64,000 bases of DNA from Ceraceosorus guamensis (lineage: Eukaryota; Basidiomycota; Exobasidiomycetes; Ceraceosorales; Ceraceosoraceae), in assembly GCF_003144195.1 (NCBI RefSeq), contig NW_020290021.1:1-64000 (forward strand), read 5' to 3'. Below, in pieces: positions 1 through 10,633 of this stretch; position 1 is the first letter of the stretch, and the number at the start of each line of letters is the position of its first letter. The position numbers and the translations under genes are program-made. Under the pieces are notes generated by a model. The model was given only the letters and a program-made list of their open reading frames with translations. It had not been told where the DNA came from and searched no databases.

Positions 1-180
1 ATAAGGATAGCCATAGCTTATACACCGAGGCTGTTTCAGGTGGTGCGTTTGTCGTTGTACGCATGCTGCGAAAAGTTGATCTGTCTTACACTGAAGGTCA
101 ATGCGCGTGTCCGCAAGAGCGCCCGCAAAACCGTTGTTCTCCACATGAGTACCTCGAGGCTGTCACAGCAGGCCGAACGT

Positions 181-275
181 GGAGAACCATTCACGGAGCA
201 GAATGCGTAATTCATCGATTTCGTCTTGGAGAACCATTCACGGGAATAGAATGCGTAATTCATCGATTTCGTTTG
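181..275. repeat. Two-copy tandem repeat, ~47 bp unit
   Basis: Two adjacent near-identical units begin at 181 and 228. Each starts GGAGAACCATTCACGG and contains GAATGCGTAATTCATCGA. They differ only by a few bases and a small length change in the middle. The rest of 1-444 shows no gene I can support. Confidence 0.85.
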
Positions 276-444
276 ATTTACAGAGTCTTAAAACTGAGCA
301 ATTGAGCAAATGAGTTTCCGGCAATAGGACGGCATTGAAATATATAATGCAGGAGCACGAAAGTCAGGGTGTGAATAGCGCAAAGACGATCCGAGTTCCA
401 AGCCAGGAATTGAAGAAATTATTGGCGGTCTTCGAGCGTACGGC

Positions 445-1780
445 TTAGTACTGAGCAGCGCACTCAATACGCTCTCCAACGGTTCCGAAGATGCGGTCCC
501 AAATGCGCGTCTGCTTTCCGTAGTTCTTGCCGGACTTGCCGAATCGGTGGTGAAGATCGTGGTCTTCAACGGCAAGCTCCATGCCGAGGGGACGGAGCAT
601 CAGACCGAGAAGTGGGTGGGGCCAGTAAGCGCGGATACCCGAGTGTCCGAGAGCTTCAACGTAGAGCAAGTAGCAGATGGCGTAGTGAATCTCGACGAAG
701 GACATCTTGGGCGTGACGAGAGAGGCGAGGAAGGGAACAATGAAGATCTCGATGCACTCCTGGATGTCGTCGGCCAAGATGGAGAGAATGGGTGTCGGGT
801 GCTTGGTGGCGTGGTGCTGACGGTGGATGAACCACAGGCTGTCAAACTCGTGGCAGGATCTGTGGTAGAGGTAGAACCAGTAGTCGAGAGCAACCTCGAA
901 TGCCATAATCTTGGGGATGGAATAGATGCTCAAGCCCTCGAATGGGTTCGACATCTCTCCGCGCCATGACAAGATGAAGGGGCCGAGGGTGCGAAAGACG
1001 GTGTAGATGAAGATGGAGCGACCCAGGTGGTTGACGTGCCTGTCGTCGACCATGTCTCGTCCACGGTTGAGTTCGTCAAAGGTACCGTACGTGGCCATGT
1101 ACTTGTGCAATCTTCCGATCATCAGGAACGCGAACAGGATGAAAGACAAGTGGTACAAGACCCATCCCGGCGCAAAGTGCAACTTGTGCTCTGTGGTGTC
1201 ACGGGCAATATGAGGGGTGAGCGAGATGCTAATGCATGGTTGGCCATTCAGGCGTTACTCACCGGGCACAAGCTTGTTCCACGCCCAGTGAATCGCCAGA
1301 GGAATGGAAGCAGTGGGGATGATGAAGGCATTCTCACGCCACATGGGTTGGTAAGGAGGGGGGCCGCGCAGCTTTTCGGTTGCCGCTCTCCTTTGGTAAG
1401 AGACTTCGGGGCAAAGATCGAGCGAAGCGATGAACTCCCACAGAGTCCAGGTGGCGGGAGGCTTCAGCTGCCATGTACTGCGAGCGCAGGGACAAGCGAC
1501 GGCAAATAAATGTCAGCGGAGGCGTTGAGTGGTACCGGTGCCGAGTGAACACTCACGTCTTTGGCCTGACACCGTACACCTTGTCGAAGTTCTTGCCCTC
1601 TGAGTCCTTGGCAATGGCTGCGTGGCCTGCGCCGCCGGGAGCGGTGGGAGCAGGCTCATCGCAAGCGTTGTCTGGCGCCAAGGAGGGCACGTTGCTGTCG
1701 GTAAGCTTCTGTTCGCCCATGTTGGGTCGACGGCTGGGCGCTTCGCCCATCGCCTTGGGGAATTGCGAAGGATCCGCCAT
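445..1780 (-). CDS. Fatty acid hydroxylase superfamily (sterol desaturase-type) membrane di-iron oxidase
   Basis: Predicted 394-aa integral membrane oxidase. Exons on the minus strand are 1780-1557, 1477-1263 and 1190-445. Phases agree across both GT-AG introns, and the start is the ATG at 1780. Three histidine clusters typical of the superfamily lie in exon 3: HRSCH, then HRQHH about ten residues later, then HDLHH near the C-terminus. They are expected to bind a di-iron centre on the cytosolic face. Hydrophobic segments flank them (around WVLYHLSFILFAFLMIG and IEIFIVPFLASLV). The first ~75 residues are polar and Pro/Ala-rich. The family includes C-4 sterol methyl oxidase, C-5 sterol desaturase and sphingolipid or alkane hydroxylases. 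I cannot choose among these from the sequence, so no symbol is given. The enzyme normally works in the ER with cytochrome b5 or a reductase. Confidence 0.9.
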
Positions 1781-4307
1781 CGTAGAGTCTATTGTGTTCG
1801 TGAAAAGTGTATCGAATGCCTCACGTTGACCTTACTTGTGAGAGGGTGGATGGTGGGGGTGGATTCAAGGCAAGGGATGGGCGTCTGCAGCCGTTATGTA
1901 GTCGCCCGCCCTCTTTGCTGCTTACCTTGAAGAGTGAGACGCTAAGGTCGAAAGGGAAATCTGGAGTGTGCGAATCGATCAGACACCAAGACGGGAATAA
2001 TGCCCAAAGGCAGACGCTCAGACGTCATGCGCACCAGCTCGTGGCAAGAGCCAGCGCGCGGCGGCGCGGGGAAACAGAACTCAAGGGCGAACACCGCGCG
2101 ATGCTGCTGGACTCAAGCTGCATGCTGCATGCGCGACCACAGCTAGGACACCGTCATTCGTGATTTCACGGCCTGGGCACTGCAGACTGCTGAGCTGGCT
2201 GAGCAGAAGTCACAGCTAGGTTTCAGAGCCGTGGTCCACGCACTCAATGACTGCAACCCTAACCCACCTTGATCGCTCGACGGACGACGCTGCCCTGACT
2301 CAGCAACATTCGCACTTCACAAGTACACTAGAGCCAAGCGAAGTTTGACATGCTTACGAGAGCCGCAGCATCGATCGCAGGCCGTTGACATCGCGCTGTG
2401 GGGTGGGCTTGAGTTGAGGTCGATTCGAATTCCGAATCTCATTGCGGAGGCTGGCCATGCAGAGTTTCGTGCGTCATAAGAGGAGCGACCGCGGTGGCTT
2501 GAGCACAGAGCCACTGCCGTCGTAGGCCTCTGGATGGTCATTCTGCCCCGATCGTCTAGAGCAAAAGCTAGCCCGGCTTTGCATCCGTCTCGCCACCTGA
2601 GCTTGGGCTTGCAGTTCTCATGCAGGCCTCATGCCGGAAATGCGAGCGACAGCAAGCGAAGCTTCCAGATTCGACCATGCAGACTGCTCCAGAGGCAGAC
2701 CTTGCCACAAGCTTTGCTACCCCGCGACGCACGGCCGCATGAAGCGCTCGCCCGAAGGCCGAGGTGCAGGCTCCTAGCCTCGGCCGATTGTAGCTGTGGT
2801 GGTGCTGCAGCAGCAGCTTTGCTGTGGTGATTTTCCAGCACATAGAAAGGCGCAACAGACGCTTCGCCCGAACAATCGAGCAAGCGGCAGTTGGCCCGCC
2901 AACCAATCGAAGATCGAGCGCAGCTTTCAAATAATGTGCTCAGCAAGCGCACAGTCGATCCTCTGCTAGGATCGATCGATACGTGAAAGCGCTGCTCAAA
3001 ACCGGGTGGAGGATTGTCAGGTCACGTGTCTCCGCCACCGCTCGATCTGCAATCAGGTTATCTTTTGATTCTGATTGCCAGTCTTATATAGCAGCGCTCT
3101 TCCGAGCCAAGCAATCAAACGGGAATCGCGCAAGCATTCGTGATCGGAGCACGCACGTTGCATTGTGGAATGCTGCGACACTCTTGATTGCTTCCCATTC
3201 ATTCTACACAACGGTTAGAACACTGTAATCACCAGCCTTGGCCTCCATCGTCCGCGAATGCGCAGCAAGGCGTTGTCGGTTTCACACCGCTGCCAGCTGC
3301 GCTAACGTGATGTCCAGTTGTGTACGGGGAGCATGAGGCGTTACGATTGGCGGGCCCCCGCGCTGCAAGTTTATGCGTTTCGGGAAGTCGGCTTGTGAAC
3401 CTCGCTGGCTGGACTCGCACTGAAATTTACGCAGATTCATCAGCATGCTACCCCGGCATGCCATCTTCACTCGTCACGCCCAATCATGCCGATAAGGTTG
3501 GCGAGGAAGGAAGCAGGAATACCCGAAGCACGGCACATCAACTCGGGTGCAAGCGCGACCTTGCGTGGGTGGTCGAGCCAAGGAAAAATATTCAATTACC
3601 TGGATAAATCGCTGGGCCTCATCGCTCCATTGCGCACAGACAACAGAAGCCTAAGCTCTAGATCTGACGACAGGAACACGAAGGCTCGCTGCTCACAGTC
3701 TGGCGTGTGGCTGCCCGATGCGTGCGCACAGATTCATCGCTTGGTCGAAGCCTTGATCGCTGATTCGTGCGTAGCGATACGGTCTTGCGTGATCTTTAGC
3801 AAGCGTCAAAGGTCGAAAGCTTGCGCCGTCACCTCTGGATGGATGGTGACATCTCGGCGAGGATAGCGATCGCGAGGTGGAGGCGCACAGGCTTATCACA
3901 CTGCCAAGCTCCCGTGCGCTTCGCTCAGTCTAGCTCGCAACCATGATCTGCATCCATGGACCACAAGTTTCGAGTATTGCAGCCTCATTGCAGTATCGAT
4001 GCGCACCTTTCATTGCCAGCTCTGGTTCTACATTTGGCGCCACGCTTCTCTCGACACGATGGGCGACGAAATGTGGACAGGTGAGATCAGGGTATTGACG
4101 GTGGTCATTTGTCAGAAAGTAATTCCCTGTCGCGGGTGCTTCGAGTACATTTCAACGTCGGAGCAGCAGCCAACCGGGCGGATGACGCCAATGAGTCGAG
4201 GCAAAGCTCCCTCGCCTCCTTCAAGCGAATATCTTCTACGACCGACAATTTTTCGCCGATCCCCTCTGCTTCGGGTTCTGTCTTGCGTCCTGCCTCTCAC
4301 AAAATGC
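1781..4307. other. Intergenic region, no supported gene
   Basis: About 2.5 kb upstream of the hydroxylase. All open frames here are short, overlap on both strands and lack family resemblance or convincing splice structure. It contains one copy of the recurrent motif ATTCGTGATT at 2156-2165. I see no tRNA, transposon end or long repeat. Confidence 0.6.
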
Positions 4308-4860
4308 TCAAATGTCGAAGTTCAGCCAAGAGGAGTGGTGCAGTCCGTCCGGTGAATGGCTGAACTTGAGAGGACCGGAGTAGCTGGCCAAGTGGCTCTT
4401 GCCTTTGACGCCGCTGCCGTTGCCGCTGCCGCTGGTAGTAGACGACTCGAAGCGGGTGCTGGTTGTAGTGGACCAAGATTTCCCATGAGCAGTCTTTGTG
4501 GATGTCTCACAATGTCGAGATTCGGAGAAGCCGTTTTTGACCTTGTGCTTGTGGTGCTCGCAGAGGCTGGCTGGTTGTCTGTTGAAGAGCGCATCGACCT
4601 TGTCCATCGCTTGCTCTCGAAGATCTGCGTATGAGCAGGAAGGGAGCGAATGTCAGAAACGAGCTGGAGGGATACATCAAAGAAAAGCCCGCTCGCATCG
4701 TCCAGGTCTCTCCCCATACCCAATTGCACTCACAGCCGAAGCTTGGCACAGGTATCGCTGTGGTGCTCGATGTCATCGCGAGCAATGCAGCGAGACAGAG
4801 CAGCACGACGACCAGCGTCGGCTGTCTAAAGCTCGAGCGGATTCGACTTTGCCTGGTCAT
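4308..4860 (-). CDS. Small predicted secreted protein, Ser/Thr/Lys-rich
   Basis: Predicted 147-aa protein from two exons, 4860-4734 and 4624-4308. The phase-1 GT-AG intron keeps the frame. The N-terminus looks like a signal peptide: a basic n-region (MTRQSRIRSSFRQP), a hydrophobic core (TLVVVLLCLAALLA) and a small-residue cleavage region before IPVPSFG. The mature part is short, polar and rich in Ser, Thr, Lys and His, with only two cysteines visible. I recognise no domain. Size and signal peptide would fit a secreted protein or effector candidate, but that is inference. The agreement of signal peptide, canonical splice sites and phase is the main reason to believe the gene is real. Confidence 0.55.
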
Positions 4861-6369
4861 TTTGGTAGGTGCTGAAAAGTGGCTGTCTCGTGGCTATAGA
4901 TCGTCGTGTCGTGGAGAAGACGGGGCAAGGAAGGTAGCTTTTCACAAAGCCTCGCCTTATACAAGACATGAATGGCCCTCCTCCCCCCCCTTTTGTAGCC
5001 AGAAAGGCGCAGACTCGTCTCACGATCGAGCAGCCCTACCTTTGCTCGTGCCGCATTGATCCAGCAGCAGTCGCAAGTCCGACGGGCGTACAAATTGGCT
5101 ACAATACTCAGCAATGATGGTATCGCTACCACGTATACGCGGTGGCGCGCCCGCAACGCCAACGGTGCACGTTCGGCCAACACAGGACACTCTTCACTTG
5201 CCTGCTCGTGTCCCATTTGCAAATGGCGAATCCCCATCTCAATGAAGGGCAGCCTTGCTCGATATCGAGCCTCCGTTGGGGCCCACACATTTGATGTACG
5301 AAGCCAAGGGGCCTCAGATTGTGAGATGCACTTTCGCTCACACTCTTCTTCAGAATTTTGGCACGAAAAGAGCAGTTCACGAGCAGTGTTGCCATGTGTT
5401 GGAGACGTTGCGCGCCAGGGTAAGACGTCTGCGCCTACGACGCCGCCTCACCTCGCTCCAGCGTTTGTACGGCAAGACATGCCGTACACGCAGCGACATC
5501 CTCTTCGCGCCAAAAAAAAAAAAAGTAAACGATTTGTTCTCCTTAAAATAGCGAGCGAGGCACGCATCGAGCCGAATCTTGGGCGTCGACGGGACGCGTA
5601 GCTTTCGAGCCATACGATGAGTTGCTGGAGGGCGATCCAAATCCCAGCTCGAATCGATCGGACCTGCAAGGCGAAAAGGTCCTTCGACACTGCAGACTCG
5701 AAGGGTCTGTAACAATCACGAATGTGTCGTCGTTCTAATGACTCGTCCACGTCAGGATCAAAGTCGCAAGCTGCGTCGCCAAGCAGGCCCCCAACCGAGG
5801 GCGGATACAGGTTTCTCTGGTCTGCACCGACATGACAACCCACTCGCCTACAGCCGACTGCCATGTCCTTGGTCGCGACTTGCAACCAAGCCTGCGGCAA
5901 CAGTCAGCAGTGGCAGCTGCGACACATGTCTCATTTCCATGCGGCCCTCAGATACAACAGAAGCACACAGAAGCACACGGGACAACGACCACTTGCCCCA
6001 CCCCGCTCGCCTTACACAAAAGGACAATGTAGACCAATTCCAAGTTCAACTCGCAACTCAATCTCCATTGGTTGCTTGTATACTTTTGGCGAGCGCGTGG
6101 GCGAACAGCCGTGTCATTTGATGGTACAATCGGCCAGATGAGAGCATGATCTAATGGTGGCACGCCATCCCAAAAGCGAAGAAAGGACGACGCCCAGTGA
6201 GGTCTGGTAGGATCCTCAATTCAGATGCGAGGGAATAAGTAGGTACGGTCTCAAAGATAGCAGTAGACTGGCCGGTGGAATGCAGTCCACCGAGGCAAAA
6301 GCGATTGGAAAGAATGAACAGATGAAAGGCAAGACGACGAGCGGAGCTAGGCACTGCATGGCAAATGCC
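4861..6369. other. Intergenic region
   Basis: About 1.5 kb with no supported gene. It holds an uninterrupted run of about 13 A around 5512-5524 and one AATCACGAAT motif at 5714-5723. Open frames on both strands are short and compositionally unconvincing. Confidence 0.55.
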
Positions 6370-8177
6370 TCATGCTTTGGTGGCCTCTGCAGGTGCAGGA
6401 GAGGGCGCGGCAGTGCCGTTTCCCTCTTCGGAAGATGCGCTGGGAGCGCTCAAATCTGTCGCCTTCTCGTGAATGTTGAGAGGCTGGGCGTGGTGTCCCA
6501 AGTCAGCAGGAGAGCAGTTGCCCTCGAGATCTCTGTTGATGAAGAAGCTGTCCTGCGCCCATTCTCCACACTGATCCTCGTCCACACCGATAATCTCTGC
6601 GGTCTCAGATGCGCGGAAAGGTCCCACGTAGGGGATGTGGTCGATGACGAGCATGATGGCGAAGGTCACGCCACCGGTCCACGCGGTGGTGGCAGCGCAC
6701 CATGCCAATTGGATGGCAAGCTGTACGTAGTGTTGGTCGATCCATCCACCAGGGATCTCGAGGATACCATCATTGTTGGCGACAGAAGCTTGCGCGAACA
6801 GACCAGTGCAGAGAAGCCCGACCCATCCCGCGAGAGCGTGTACGGCGAATACATCCATAGCATCGTCGCATCGCATGGGAGCCTTCAATTGTGTTGCCAA
6901 GTTGGAGAAGAAAGCGGAGAGGAAACCGACAGCCAAGGAAGCTGGCACACCAATGAATCCTGCTGCCGGGGTGATGGCCACCAGTCCAGCAATGGCACCG
7001 GTGCAGAAGCCAACAACGGACCACTTGCGCTCCAATCTCCAGTCCATAAACATCCAGGTGAGTCCTGCCATGCTCGCAGCAGTGTTGGTGGTAGCGATGG
7101 ACATGCCGGCGCGGAGGTTTGCAGCGAACGTCGATCCTCCATTGAAGCCGAGCCATCCGAACCAGAGGAATGCGGTGCCGAGCACAACGTGGGACACGTT
7201 GTGGGGCTTGAAGAGCAGACGCTCAGTTCCGTAGCCGCGACGCTTGCCGAGGTAGTAGCTGATGACGAGGCCGGTAATACCGGAGCAAATCTCTACAGGT
7301 CCTCCACCGGCATAGTCCAGCACACCCCAGTTGTAGGCCCAACCGGCGCTGTTCCACACCCAAGAAGCGATGGGGTCGTACACCAGCGTAGTCCAGACAA
7401 AGACAAAGACGATGAAAGGCCAGACGCGCGCACGCTCGCATGCGGCTCCGATAGCAATGGCGGGAACCAGACTGGCGAACATGCACTGGTACATGGCGTA
7501 GACAATGTCGGGAATCTTGTTGTTGGCGTTGGCATTGGGAGCTTGCAGCACATCGATAAAACCGAAATGGTTGAGGTTACCCAGGAATTTGCCTCCCGTA
7601 GGTGAGAAGGCGAGAGAGTAGCCCCAGAAGACCCATTGAATGCTTACTACGGCAAGAGCCATGATGGTCATGAGGAGCATGTGAAGCGCATTCTTCCTTC
7701 TCGTCAAGCCAGAGTACAGGTAACCAAGACCTGGAATCATGAGCCACACGAGAGCTGTGCAGGTCAAGATCCAGGCCAGATCTCCTGGGTTGTACGCCAC
7801 AATGCTCTCGTTGTTGGAGCCGTAGGTGACGATCAAGTCAGTTCCCTGGCTGGTGAGAAGGGTAGAATTTTCGGTGGCGCCATCAGGAGCAAGCACTGCA
7901 AGAACGAGGGGGCAGGAGCAAGTCAGTAACTTTGCTCTGATTCAGATCTGTCATGACTCATGTTTGCCGCGCATACAAGCGAGCGCGCTGCCGCCTCTGC
8001 ACCATGGCATGCGTGTGCTTGTGCATTGAATCACGGCCAATGATGGTCACTCGAAAGACTCACATACTCCGTACTGATGGGCGGGAAAGCAGCAGCAGCA
8101 AGGTGCAGGCGTCAGTATATGTCCGGATGACAGGCAGAGCTTTTTCGAGACTGTCGACTCACAGTGATGTTGACCAT
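6370..8177 (-). CDS. Ammonium transporter (Amt/Mep family)
   Basis: Predicted 516-aa plasma-membrane ammonium permease. Exons are 8177-8163 (15 nt, MVNIT), 8073-8064 (10 nt) and 7895-6370. Phases sum exactly, giving the start MVNITYGVLLAPDGAT. About eleven hydrophobic spans are visible. Family marks include GYLYSGLTRRKNALHM, the first pore histidine in FKPHNVSHVVLGT followed by FLWFGWLGFNGGS, and the second pore histidine in FAVHALAGWVGLL. The cytosolic tail of ~80 residues after HIPYVGPFRASE is polar and Ser/Pro/Ala-rich. In fungi these permeases import ammonium when nitrogen is scarce, and some act as sensors for filamentous growth. I cannot tell whether this copy is the high- or low-affinity type. 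Two introns crowd the extreme N-terminus around the micro-exon. Confidence 0.95.
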
Positions 8178-10633
8178 CTTGTCAGGCTGTTGATCGGGGG
8201 ACTAGGAAAGTTGCGGGCGCGCGGGGGGGCGGGGGGTGGACAGGAATGAGGGGGCTGAAGGAGAGATACCTCTGCGGAGAAGAGAAAAGGGGAAGAGGGT
8301 ACGGACTGCAGCGGCGGGGCAGGTCTTCTTATGTGAAACGCAAGCTAAGCGTCGTCCGTAGAAGGAGAAGCCTGGCTGGGGTGTGAACGGGTGTGCATTG
8401 ATACGGTTCTTCGGCTCGGCCAGCCAATGAATGATTGCACTCACTCCCTCACTCACTCACTCACTCACTCACTCACGACTTGCGCCTCGCTTGCCCTGAA
8501 CGACCGAGAGCGAAATCCTTCCAAACGACCGCCGCGACCAAAAGAGCATACAGTGCATGCGTGCATGCTGCATGCACTCGTCGCAGCTATTCAGTTGAGC
8601 GGCATGCGGCCAGCTAGCTGATGAAGGCTAGATTGTCGATGCACGCGCACATCAGGAGTTGCTGCGACCGCGGCCTCCGGAACGATTCGCGTTTCATTGG
8701 ATGACTGCTGCATGGATGTATAATATGTATAGCGCGTGTGATGGGTGCAGTAGTGCCATCCCATCAGTGTCATCGTTCCAAAATCGCGCAGACTCAGCAA
8801 TGAACACATGCTGCAGCAGCAGTCTCAGTCCCCAGCGCTTGGAAGCCGCTCGCAGCTGAAGCACCTCCATAGCAGGTCGAGGAGCAAAGTGACAGGCATC
8901 ACAACAAGAGCTTCCATCTTCCCAAATCGATGGACGTGCTATCAGTCGCACAAGGCGGAGCAATGACATCAGGCACCATCGAAACAATCACTAGTGCCGT
9001 AGATTACGCTCTTGGAGTCTCGAGTGTGAATCGAGTCAAATTAAGTCGTGAGTGTGAACAGCGCAGAGCGTGGAACAAAGTCGTGTGCACCGCAGGCAGG
9101 GTTCCATCCGCACCGATGGTCTCTCCCCCCGGCCCCCGGCCCCGCCCCGCTCCGCCTTTCCCCGCCGGTGGCTTCCATGAAAACCCTGCACCAGCCCACG
9201 GGATCGGCTTGATATCTAAGACCCTCGTGCTCATGTCCGAGGTGACCTCATCGAGGACGCGCTAGCGGCGCTTTCTGATGATCATCAGTCTCGAGTCAGA
9301 GTCGAGTCGAAGTGGGGGAGGTGGAAATCTGCAGGCGATCAAGCATTCGCTCGGAGGCGGCTGCTGCCTGCTGACTGATCCTCGCGTCCTCATGCACGAT
9401 CGAGTCTTGGCAAGAAGTTTCGAATACGAGACTCTCGATCTGGTATGATACACGCGATGAAGAGGTTTATCTCTGCTCGAGACATATATGCTCTAGATAT
9501 GGATATTCCTAATTCTCCTTCCCCCCTCCCCTCTCTCTCGATCTTGAAGGATGTTGTTCGATCGGATCAAGCCTGCTGATCCATTTGCTTGGCAGGCACA
9601 CGACTCCCGCACCACACCACGCCATGCCGTCTTTAGGTATTCGTTCAACCTGCACAAACATTTGCGCTTGTAATTCACAATCCTCGCCCGACTCGAGAAT
9701 TGGTCGGCAGCGTCGGGGCTCTAGCCGCCACAGCTTGCGAGTGGCTGTCTTGCGGAACCCCACTTCGATCGATTTTGATTCTTTCCCTCACCTTCCTCGC
9801 GCTCCGCCTCGTGATCGGTCGCAGCGACAAGGGCACGCACGACCCACGAGAGAGGGTTCGAAGAGCTCGCACAACAGCGGTGATGCATGGTATCCTGCTC
9901 AAAAGCTTCAATGCAGGTTATATGCAGGTCGCAAGCCAAGCCAGGATTTGTGCATACGAATCTCAAAGATAAGAGATAAGAGCGTCTCAGCAGTGTCCGA
10001 CAAAAAAGCCTTCATATGCATGCTCATGCATCTCGATGCGAGGCTTTCAAGCTCGACTTTCTCTTCGCTGATCTATCTGGGCCATGCAGCTTCATCCTCT
10101 CTCCGCAGGGCCCGCCATTCACGATCGATTTCAGCGATTCCATGCAGTCAACGAACGAAACCTCTCGATATTTCCGTCTTGCTTCACCTAATTGCTCTCT
10201 TCTGTTGCATGCAAAGACAAAGGCCGGGCGACACGAGCGAAAGGGCTCAAGTACCCGTTGAATGATGGTCTAGAAATGTCACGCGAGCTCGGTTGCTGCG
10301 AATGATCGCGATAGCGAGCGCGAGCTTCCAGAGCTTCCCTGCACGTGATGCACCTGCGGAGCAGCTCCGATATCCCCGCTTGATCAATCGCCCTTGCGGG
10401 TCAGGCCTGATCAGAGTACTTCTACTATATACTGGTCTTTGCATCCAGGCAATGGGCTGACGTGCCGATAGCAGACGCTGCTGAAGCTGGAAAGCTGATG
10501 ACCTTCACGTGTACCTTGGAGGTCAAATGCCGCCGTGAATTTGCAGTCTGATGAGAGTGACGTGTAGGGTGACAGGAGGAGATTGCAAGCACACGCAAGC
10601 ACACACAATTCGCAGCAGAAGCTACGCAGGATA
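8178..10633. other. Intergenic region with microsatellite
   Basis: About 2.4 kb between the ammonium transporter start and the 3' end of the sorting nexin. It contains a (CTCA)n microsatellite around 8449-8475. A 226-codon open frame at 9585-10265 begins at a non-ATG codon and shows no recognisable features, so it is not called. No RNA gene was seen. Confidence 0.55.
8449..8475. repeat. (CTCA)n microsatellite
   Basis: Six to seven perfect tandem copies of the tetranucleotide CTCA, with an imperfect copy just upstream, in the region 5' of the ammonium transporter. Confidence 0.9.

Noticed and set aside
445-1780. Naming the hydroxylase ERG25 or ERG3
   Set aside because: The three histidine boxes are shared by the whole superfamily, and the N-terminal extension does not point to one member.
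6280-7605. 441-codon open frame antisense to the ammonium transporter
   Set aside because: It is a mirror of the conserved coding strand, has no family resemblance, and overlaps a well-supported gene completely.
8449-8475. (CTCA)n run as a regulatory element
   Set aside because: It is a plain microsatellite; nothing links it to a known factor.
9585-10265. 226-codon plus-strand open frame between the ammonium transporter and the sorting nexin
   Set aside because: It begins at a TTG codon, has irregular Ser/Arg/His composition with no motif, and overlaps several other chance frames.
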